A stretch of DNA of 64,000 bases from Natronohydrobacter sp. (GTDB lineage Bacteria; Pseudomonadota; Alphaproteobacteria; Rhodobacterales; Rhodobacteraceae), in contig JAUVXF010000014.1 of NCBI GenBank assembly GCA_030603695.1, forward strand, positions 1-64,000, read 5' to 3'. Every line of letters starts with the position of its first letter. The stretch's first letter is position 1. Below, in pieces: positions 58,385 to 64,000 of this stretch. The notes beneath the pieces were generated by a model. That model ran no database searches. It saw only the letters and a program-made list of their open reading frames with translations, and was not told the origin of the DNA. The translations under genes were made by a program, and so were the position numbers.

Positions 58385-58551
58385 TGTGACGGATGTGACG
58401 GATGTGACGCGTTTTCTAACTGCGCATTCTATCCAGAAAAAACATATTCCAGCCTTGTGACACATCATGAATTCAAAAACATTCGTTTTCCCAAGTCTAA
58501 GAGCATTAGGAAAATGCGTCACAAGCGTCACAAGCGTCACAAGCGTCACGG
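58385..58551. other. Iteron-like array, candidate replication origin of the element
   Basis: Three copies of TGTGACGGA-type units (58385-58411) and four copies of GCGTCACAA-type units (58516-58551), which are the reverse complement around core TGTGACG, face each other across about 100 bases of AT-rich DNA; one more core lies at 58456-58464. The last copy overlaps the stop codon of the primase-helicase. Adjacent repeats and initiator gene are the hallmark of P4-like and plasmid origins. The stretch 58231-58384 holds no gene. Confidence 0.65.
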
Positions 58552-61140
58552 CCTTGGCCAATATGAAACGCGCAACCCGGTGACATAGCGGGCGGCTCTG
58601 TCGCGGTCGGAACCAAAGCCCAAGCGGGTAAGCCTGTCGCGCAATCCTTTCTGGCTCATGGTCTTTGATATGCCGTTATCCGCTGCCCATGATTTGTAAG
58701 CCTGAAACACATCGCCCGCCGGGGTTCTGGCGTCCGGGTCGCGCTGGCAAGTGTCATCGACAAATAGCGCCACCTGATCGGCTTCCAGTCTCCATTCCTT
58801 TTTCGCTTCTTCACTGGATTGCGGTTCGGTAAAGCCATCGACAAGCGCGCGCGCGTATGCGGTGAGGCTCAAATTTAAGATGCCGGGTAATTCGGCCTGT
58901 AGCTTGTCCTTTAACTGTGGGTCTTGCTCTGACTTCGCAAAGGTTCGATTGAATTGCAGGATCGTGGCCCGCCTGAAAAGCGCCTCGGAAAAATCGCGCG
59001 TATGCGGCATGTGATTAGTGCCGAACCAGCAAGTAGCGAAAGGGCGCATTACAAAGGGGTTCTTATGCTTATGTTCAACCGTTCCCGGTTCGCCCGATGT
59101 AATGGCCTTCAATTCTGCATCTGCGATAACCTCGCCTTGTTTGAGTTCGGTCACGATATTGGCTAGTTTCTGGTGCAGGTGCGCGCGCTGAAAGCGGTTG
59201 TCAAAATTGGCAGGCTGGACGCCCGCGACATTCTCCGAACCTAGCAGACCTTCCAGCACGGCCAGCAGCACGCTTTTTCCATTGGCCCCCGGCCCGATTA
59301 GCATGATGAATTTTTCATGCCGTGCATGGCTCATAAGCGTGTAGCCAATCAATTCCAGAACGGCCTTTATTTTGTCATCGCGGTCAGGATCGTCACGGAA
59401 AACTTGCCCAAGGAAAGCCCGGAACATGGGCGCATCTGCGCGCGGGTCATATGCGACCGGGATTTGCGTTGTCCTATAGTTTTCGCGGCAATGCTGGCGC
59501 AACTGCCATCGACCGGAATGCAGTTCGATTTCACCATTCAGGCAATTCACGGTTTCAGGGTTGCCCCGATTGAATTCGTGCTCTGGCCTGTAGATTTCGG
59601 ATTTGAAAACATCTGTAACGCCATTCACAAGGTTTGCAGTCACATCAATCATGGCTTCATCATCAAGACGCCCCTGCACGGCTTGTTTGATTGCCCTGTC
59701 ATCTTGTTGCGTCCAGACGCCCCGCGCCTGCCAGCGCCACACAAAGGCGTCTGTGCAGATCACATTATCCCGCCCGATTTCGTCCAGTGTAAGGCGCGCA
59801 AGGTCTAGATGATCCGGCTCCGGGATTGCGTCACGCTCTTGCGATAGCTGCGCCCGGATCGTGCCAAGCGGAACCTTTGTTGCATCCTTGATCGCGCGAA
59901 AGACTGCATCCGCGCGCATGGGATTAAGCCCCGCGCATTCTGAAATAATCGCTTCCATGTCCTCGATCTGCCCCGGCTCCAATGCCTTGGCCGCGTCTAG
60001 CAGTTCTTCAAAGCTGCGCGGCTCTGGTGCATTCGCGTCAGGGTCTTGCGGCTCTTGCGCCTGCGCTTTGCTGTGCTGGCCTGTGGCAGGCGTTTCGCGT
60101 TTTCGGCTGTCAATGCCCGCTTCCAGCGCATAGGCGCGCACTGCGGCCTTAAAATCGCCTCTGTGGTCAAAGTGACAGAACAAGTCGAAAGCATCGCCAT
60201 AGCGGTGGCCGTTCTGTGTGGCCTGCCCGATTTCCTGCGCGTCATCGCTGCCCGAAAGACTGATCCAGAATTCCCCGCAATCGCGGGTCGCAAAGCTGCC
60301 CGATGACTGAAAGGGGCTTTTCCAGTCCTTTGACGATCCGGCTTGCGTGTATCCGTAGCGTTCTAGCAGATCGGCCACGCTGTGCGCCGCGTTGAAGTGA
60401 TCCACCGGCGACACATCATCGCCCTGCGCATTGGCTTTGCGCTGCGCTGCGCGCCGCTCTCTGGCCTCTTGCGCCTCTTGTCCTGCCCTTGCCCGGTCGG
60501 CGGCTATGCCTGCCCGCTGCCCCATGATCCAGCAATCTGGCGTCAATTCCAGAAGGCCCGCGCCCTTGTGAATCGCGTGCTGATAGAATTCGCCCTGATT
60601 TGGCAGATAGACGGGCTGCGCTGGCCGTGACAAAGCCCGGTCAGGGATTAGAACGCCCTTGCTTTCCTGTTCCAGCAGGTCGAAAAAGGCGTTCTGCACC
60701 TCTGCAAATTCAGCGCCCGCAACCTCGGATTTCAACGGCACAAGCGCCCGCCACTTTCTGCGGCTTTCGGTTGCGCCCCGGCTGGAATAGATCAAGCGCG
60801 CTACATCCCCGATGACCTCGGACAATGCCGCGTCAATCTCTGACAGGTCCAGATTGTTTTCATCAACATCAAGGGTCAGCCATCGGAAAGCCCCGCGCGC
60901 CCTTTGCGCATCATGGCTGCGCGCGTCATGTTCTGCATAGGTTGACGGGATAAACCATTGCCCGCGCTCTTTCGGCACGCTTGGCGGCTCTTTCACCAGC
61001 TTGGCGATGTCTGATCCTGTCAGGGTCGCATAAGGCTTGCCCGCGCTTTCATGCGGGTTTGGCCTGCCATCGGAAAGGGTCAATGCGTGAGTGTCGCTTT
61101 GCCCGTATCCTGTCACAAAGGCGGGTTTTTCGTTCTGCAT
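58546..61140 (-). CDS. Primase-helicase (D5/P4-alpha type)
   Basis: An 864-residue fused replication protein. The N-terminal third is archaeo-eukaryotic-primase-like: LTLDVDEN (Asp91/Asp93) gives the metal-binding pair, followed by ARLIYSSRG and KWRALVPL. A middle PriCT-like region leads to an SF3/D5 helicase: Walker A GPGANGKS (616-623), a B-motif region (NIVTELKQGE), and motif C WFGTNHMP with arginine finger RRATILQF. It should start replication at the adjacent array. Encoded from ATG 61140. Confidence 0.9.
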   Translation of the reverse strand: MQNEKPAFVTGYGQSDTHALTLSDGRPNPHESAGKPYATLTGSDIAKLVKEPPSVPKERGQWFIPSTYAEHDARSHDAQRARGAFRWLTLDVDENNLDLSEIDAALSEVIGDVARLIYSSRGATESRRKWRALVPLKSEVAGAEFAEVQNAFFDLLEQESKGVLIPDRALSRPAQPVYLPNQGEFYQHAIHKGAGLLELTPDCWIMGQRAGIAADRARAGQEAQEARERRAAQRKANAQGDDVSPVDHFNAAHSVADLLERYGYTQAGSSKDWKSPFQSSGSFATRDCGEFWISLSGSDDAQEIGQATQNGHRYGDAFDLFCHFDHRGDFKAAVRAYALEAGIDSRKRETPATGQHSKAQAQEPQDPDANAPEPRSFEELLDAAKALEPGQIEDMEAIISECAGLNPMRADAVFRAIKDATKVPLGTIRAQLSQERDAIPEPDHLDLARLTLDEIGRDNVICTDAFVWRWQARGVWTQQDDRAIKQAVQGRLDDEAMIDVTANLVNGVTDVFKSEIYRPEHEFNRGNPETVNCLNGEIELHSGRWQLRQHCRENYRTTQIPVAYDPRADAPMFRAFLGQVFRDDPDRDDKIKAVLELIGYTLMSHARHEKFIMLIGPGANGKSVLLAVLEGLLGSENVAGVQPANFDNRFQRAHLHQKLANIVTELKQGEVIADAELKAITSGEPGTVEHKHKNPFVMRPFATCWFGTNHMPHTRDFSEALFRRATILQFNRTFAKSEQDPQLKDKLQAELPGILNLSLTAYARALVDGFTEPQSSEEAKKEWRLEADQVALFVDDTCQRDPDARTPAGDVFQAYKSWAADNGISKTMSQKGLRDRLTRLGFGSDRDRAARYVTGLRVSYWPRP

Positions 61141-61238
61141 ATTACTGCCTCGGTATTTGAACCGGGCGCGGTGGCGTGCTATATTTGGCCCCGATAAGTA
61201 GCCTTTTAGCCCGTGCCGCTAGCCCCGGCGCGGGTCTT

Positions 61239-61439
61239 TTATTTTTGAATGATCGCGGGTTCTGGCGTGCCTGCGGTGTCCAGATCGCAAGCCCGTTGCA
61301 GGTCATCCAGACTGGCCAGCATATGCCGCGCAAGGTCTGGGTGATCCTCTGCACGATCGCAAAGCAACTGCACCAGCGCTGCGCTATGGCCTGCGCAACG
61401 GGTCATCAATGGGCGGGTGAATTGGCGCTGGTGATCCAT
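61239..61439 (-). CDS. Small protein of the element
   Basis: A 66-residue protein starting MDHQRQFTRPLMTRCAGHSA, then a helical stretch with LVQLLCDRAEDHPDLARHML. No family recognised. It overlaps the AlpA-like gene stop by one base (TGATG) and so is translated with it. Possibly a regulator or anti-repressor; inference. Confidence 0.6.
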   Translation of the reverse strand: MDHQRQFTRPLMTRCAGHSAALVQLLCDRAEDHPDLARHMLASLDDLQRACDLDTAGTPEPAIIQK

Positions 61440-61642
61440 CACGCGGCCCCCTGCATAGCCTGCGCCGCTTCCCACGCTTCCAGATCGGACACGCGCCAAT
61501 AATTCAGGCGATTGATCTGCATAGGTGCAGGAAAGCCCAATTCAGGATCGCGCACCCATCGCCACAAGGTGACGTGCGATTTCTGATAACGCGCCTGCAC
61601 CTGTGGCCCGGTTAGAAAGGTTTTATCGGGTAGTGTTTGCAT
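61439..61642 (-). CDS. AlpA-like DNA-binding regulator / excisionase
   Basis: A 67-residue winged helix-turn-helix protein: FLTGPQVQARYQKSHVTLWRW is the recognition part, FPAPMQINRLNYWRVSDLEAW the wing and end, the AlpA/HTH_17 pattern. In P4-like elements it controls integrase expression and excision. Start is ATG 61642. Upstream, TGAAT-gcaca-ATTCA (61661-61675) is a small inverted repeat that could be its operator. Confidence 0.85.
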   Translation of the reverse strand: MQTLPDKTFLTGPQVQARYQKSHVTLWRWVRDPELGFPAPMQINRLNYWRVSDLEAWEAAQAMQGAA

Positions 61643-61726
61643 GTCTGTGCATCCTTTTCGTGAATGCACAATTCATTTCATGGGCAAGCCCTTACCGCAT
61701 GGGAAGGAAGGAAAAGCGTTTTCTCC

Positions 61727-62305
61727 CTATGCGCGTCGATTGCCCCGCTCTTTGTCTGTGATCGGGCGCGCTGATTTCGCAAACGCAATCCATCGCGCAT
61801 CGCTGTCTGTATCACTGTTCGCGCGCAATTCCCCCTCAAACTTGGGCCAAGCTGTATTGTTGTATTCTTTTTCCAAGGTGCTGGCCTTCATCGGCCTGCC
61901 CGCAACATCGCCGGTCCAGATTGCGGCAATCTCGCTTGCATGGGATTTGGTGATCCCGCGCGCCAATAGGTTCGCCATAATCTGAAACGCTTTTCCCTTA
62001 ATCGTTTCACGCTGCGGCCTTGGCATTTGTGCCTTTTCCCAAGTCTGGCGCAACCTTACTGAATCGACAACATGCGCCATAAGACACGGTAAAACGGGCA
62101 AGCGATGATCGTGGCAATAGATCAAAGCATGATCCATGAACGCCGGATCATTTGTTTCAAGCCATCGCGTGATAAGTTCAAAGATTGCGCCTGTCTGGAT
62201 AGGGTCTGCCCATCTGGTGCCGGGTTCCGGCCCTTGCAACGCATAATAGGCGCGCACCTTGTCGAATTCTTCCATTCTCGCAACATCGGTAAGCGGTGGC
62301 CGCAT
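61727..62305 (-). CDS. Unknown 192-residue protein translated with the integrase
   Basis: Unrecognised. A helical protein with two cysteines, AHVVDSVRLRQTWEKAQMPRP in the middle and a possible helix-turn-helix at ARGITKSHASEIAAIWTGD. The start overlaps the integrase stop by one base. In satellites the slot next to integrase often carries regulators or antiphage genes, which makes this a candidate for accessory function. The first ATG (62305) is used; 62275 is possible. Confidence 0.65.
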   Translation of the reverse strand: MRPPLTDVARMEEFDKVRAYYALQGPEPGTRWADPIQTGAIFELITRWLETNDPAFMDHALIYCHDHRLPVLPCLMAHVVDSVRLRQTWEKAQMPRPQRETIKGKAFQIMANLLARGITKSHASEIAAIWTGDVAGRPMKASTLEKEYNNTAWPKFEGELRANSDTDSDARWIAFAKSARPITDKERGNRRA

Positions 62306-63663
62306 CACGCCCGCGCCCCCTGTAGCTGCACCACTTTTGCAGGTTCGCGCCCCGCCAAAAAATCGCCCCAAGCTGCCATCATTGCCCGCCGCTTTTCTAC
62401 TTGATCGGCCCGGTTGTAAGCCTGCGCAACCTTTGTTCCGACCTTGTGAAACAAGGCAACTTCGGCCAAGTCGCCATCAAAGGCGGTGCGCTCTGCAATC
62501 CATGTTCTAAACGTGCTGCGCAACCCATGCGGAACCGCCTGTTCCCCTGTCTTTGCGTCAACATAGCCTTTGCCGCCTGCTTTCTGATCGGCCTCATGTA
62601 TGACACGCATCATCTTTCCCAATGTCGCATCGGATAGCGCCCCGCCGCGCGGTGCCCAGAAAACAAGGTTCGATCCTTCCAGCCTTGGCAGGGCTTCCAG
62701 AATTGCCACCATGTCAGCACTAAGCGGGATACGCTTTGCGCTTTCGTTGGCAGGTATCTTTGACGCTTGCCGCCCCGGCTGGATTGTCCAGACTTTTGCC
62801 GCAAGGTCTATTTCGTCCCAAGTCGCAAAGCGGATCGCACCGGATCGGGTCGCGGTCAGGGCTTGAAAGGCCAGCGCCTTTGCGCCCATGCCTTCGCGTG
62901 CTTGTAGCGCCTGCCACCAGCGCGCCACCTGATCTAGCTGCAAGGCCGGGTAATTCTCGCCGCCTGCTACCTTGGAAGGTGCAGGCAACACCATGTCCAG
63001 ATTGCCACGCCATCGCGCGGGATTGTCGCCTGTGCGATAGCCCTGCACGGTGGCCCATGCCAGAACCTTTTCGACACGTTCCCGAACCTTAACTGCGGTT
63101 ACGTTCTTTTCATCCCAGAGGGGTGTCAGCACGCGCAACACATCTTGCAACCCAATATCCTGCACCGCCATCTTGCCAAGATCGGGCAAAGCGTAAAGTT
63201 CAACGGTGCGCTGCCATTGTTCCCGATATTTGTCTGTGCTGAATTCCTTGATCTTTTGCGCCGCGAATTTTTCCCAAGCCTCTGCAAAGGTCATGCCCCT
63301 GCGCTGCGCGGCTATAAGCGCGGCCTGTGTGGCCTTTCTCTCTGCAATAGGGTCAATCCCCGCTTCCAGCTTGGCCTTGGCCTCTCTGGCCTTGTCACGC
63401 GCTGCGCCGGGCAGAATGTCAGGATATGCCCCCAAGCCTATTTCGCGTTTCTTGCGCCCTCGTTGGATCGTGCCATCTGCCAGCTTGGTTTCTGCCCAAT
63501 CTCCGTAGCGGGTGCGCAAAACCCATGATTTCGCACCGCTTGGCCATATCTGTATATGAAGGCCAGACACGCCCCCCACCGCAACCTTTACAGGTTTTTC
63601 CCCGCCGGGGTGCTTCAAGTTCTTAATCTGTGCTGGTGTAAGTTCCTTAGCCCTTGGTGGCAT
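62305..63663 (-). CDS. int: P4-type tyrosine integrase
   Basis: A 452-residue site-specific recombinase with an N-terminal DUF4102 arm-binding domain (LTPAQIKNLKHPGG, SGLHIQIWPSGAKSWVLR), a core-binding domain (about 125-210) and a catalytic domain with Arg273, His379, Arg382, His406 and Tyr416 (AYNRAD). All residues are in place. It lies 144 bases inside attR and is transcribed away from it. This is the enzyme that would insert the element at tRNA-Tyr. Confidence 0.95.
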   Translation of the reverse strand: MPPRAKELTPAQIKNLKHPGGEKPVKVAVGGVSGLHIQIWPSGAKSWVLRTRYGDWAETKLADGTIQRGRKKREIGLGAYPDILPGAARDKAREAKAKLEAGIDPIAERKATQAALIAAQRRGMTFAEAWEKFAAQKIKEFSTDKYREQWQRTVELYALPDLGKMAVQDIGLQDVLRVLTPLWDEKNVTAVKVRERVEKVLAWATVQGYRTGDNPARWRGNLDMVLPAPSKVAGGENYPALQLDQVARWWQALQAREGMGAKALAFQALTATRSGAIRFATWDEIDLAAKVWTIQPGRQASKIPANESAKRIPLSADMVAILEALPRLEGSNLVFWAPRGGALSDATLGKMMRVIHEADQKAGGKGYVDAKTGEQAVPHGLRSTFRTWIAERTAFDGDLAEVALFHKVGTKVAQAYNRADQVEKRRAMMAAWGDFLAGREPAKVVQLQGARA

Positions 63664-63671
63664 TGTGGCCC

Positions 63672-63724
63672 GCCCTTCAATCTGCCCTTAGTTATGTTCT
63701 GCAAGTTAAGGGCATGAAAGGCGG
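63672..63724. repeat. Element repeats C and D, inverted pair upstream of int
   Basis: Site C (63672-63691) is GCCCTTCAATCTGCCCTTAG. Site D (63706-63724), TTAAGGGCATGAAAGGCGG, is an inverted partial copy 14 bases away. The pair sits directly before the integrase start at 63663 and just inside attR, so it may be an operator or integrase arm site. Confidence 0.6.
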
Positions 63725-63806
63725 TGAACAAGGGAAAATCAGAAAACCCCATAAAATATAGGGCTAAATGCGACTAATGAAACAAGCTGAAACGCAAGGT
63801 TGGGTG

Positions 63807-63821
63807 CAGGGTCGCCCACCA
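63807..63821. repeat. attR
   Basis: Direct 15-bp copy of the tRNA-Tyr-like 3' end (CAGGGTCGCCCACCA). The bases to the left are not tRNA-like, so this is the remnant made by integration. Confidence 0.85.
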
Positions 63822-64000
63822 CTTTTCCGATAGATTTGAAGGTGGTGAAGCGCATAAGCGCGGTGCTTTTGCGCCTTGTGCAAATCTCTGCTGCGATGTT
63901 TTTTTCCGCGTTGGGTTTATTGCAGAATTGGCTTTTCTGGTCTGAAATTTATGGCGAAGCCGCGCTTTCTGCCCTACCCTGTCTCACATATTTGCATGAT
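63822..64000. other. Host flank after attR
   Basis: Low-information stretch. An ATG at 63951 opens a frame that runs off the window end after 16 codons (MAKPRFLPYPVSHICM) without a clear ribosome site; it may be a gene start or chance. Confidence 0.3.

Larger units (their letters stand above)
55178..63821 (-). mobile_element. Integrative element at tRNA-Tyr, phage-satellite-like
   Basis: About 8.6 kb between direct repeats CAGGGTCGCCCACCA (55178-55192 and 63807-63821). The element carries a P4-type integrase, AlpA-like regulator, primase-helicase, iteron-like array, a small-terminase-position protein, a large terminase and several small proteins, all on the minus strand with start-stop overlaps. 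No structural phage genes are present. This fits a satellite that uses a helper for capsids, or a small plasmid-like element with packaging genes. Decay is unlikely because integrase, primase and terminase are full length with key residues. Confidence 0.85.

Noticed and set aside
58516-58551. Tandem short repeats that could look like a CRISPR
   Set aside because: Units are 9 bp and adjacent, with no spacers and no cas genes.
55178-63821. Gene transfer agent or complete prophage
   Set aside because: No portal, capsid, tail or lysis genes are present, and the terminase is joined with integrase and primase, unlike a GTA cluster.

Overview
The window looks like chromosomal DNA of an alphaproteobacterium of the Rhodobacteraceae (Rhodobacterales). 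The basis is its GC-rich coding style with many ATGA/TGATG stop-start overlaps. Several gene orders and families also recur in that group: tsaD divergent from hemD-mitofilin-HemY, ClpP/ClpX with an acidic SspB, Usg, DUF1289, DUF4169, a ribbon-helix-helix protein, a heterotetrameric sarcosine oxidase operon, and an Mla-type MCE system with a STAS-fused permease. The species cannot be named from the sequence.

Layout. 1-4344: polyamine-type ABC importer (ATPase cut by the window edge, binding protein, two permeases); the first permease carries an in-frame amber codon. 4366-10733: transketolase, a coiled-coil protein with ZapA, then a hydrolase-TrmO-RlmE-Ppx/GppA block. 10932-13193: a PF13769 protein, a MetF-like reductase and a methyl-THF methyltransferase. 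13321-17504: ClpX, ClpP, a PIN protein, an RlmI-like methyltransferase and a tiny conserved-type protein. 17647-21102: Entner-Doudoroff dehydratase behind an operator-like palindrome, an M48 protease and a ZIP transporter. 21325-26739: Mla-type lipid transport operon, a YqaA/DedA protein and DsbB. 26883-33699: an ATL-like small protein, GyrA, Usg, RHH, DUF4169, FumC, SspB and SodB. 33792-39345: sarcosine oxidase operon. 39560-48400: CcmI, RuvX, DUF1289, EVE, YciI, GpsA, TsaD, HemD, mitofilin-like, HemY and tRNA-Thr. 49014-54930: a membrane protein, an Ala-rich OmpA-type protein, a CAU tRNA, PurM/PurN, a lipoprotein and RlmB.

55109-63821: a tRNA-Tyr-like gene whose 3' end is duplicated 8.6 kb away. 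The two copies bound an integrative element whose genes all lie on the minus strand: a P4-type tyrosine integrase with its catalytic residues present, an unknown 192-aa protein, an AlpA-like regulator, a small protein, an 864-aa primase-helicase, a DnaA-box-free iteron-like array, a protein in the small-terminase position, a 46-aa micro-gene, a large terminase with ATPase and nuclease motifs, a 231-aa helical protein and a 61-aa protein. No capsid, portal, tail or lysis gene is present. The best reading is a small phage satellite that replicates itself and brings its own packaging motor; this is the most interesting part of the window.

How genes work together. Sarcosine oxidase makes 5,10-methylene-THF, the MetF-like enzyme can reduce it to methyl-THF, and the methyl-THF methyltransferase can pass the methyl group on, probably toward methionine in a split methionine synthase. 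ClpX, ClpP and SspB form a protease-adaptor set. HemD, CcmI and DsbB serve haem, cytochrome c maturation and disulfide formation. All functional statements are from motif reading of translated sequence; no database search was run.
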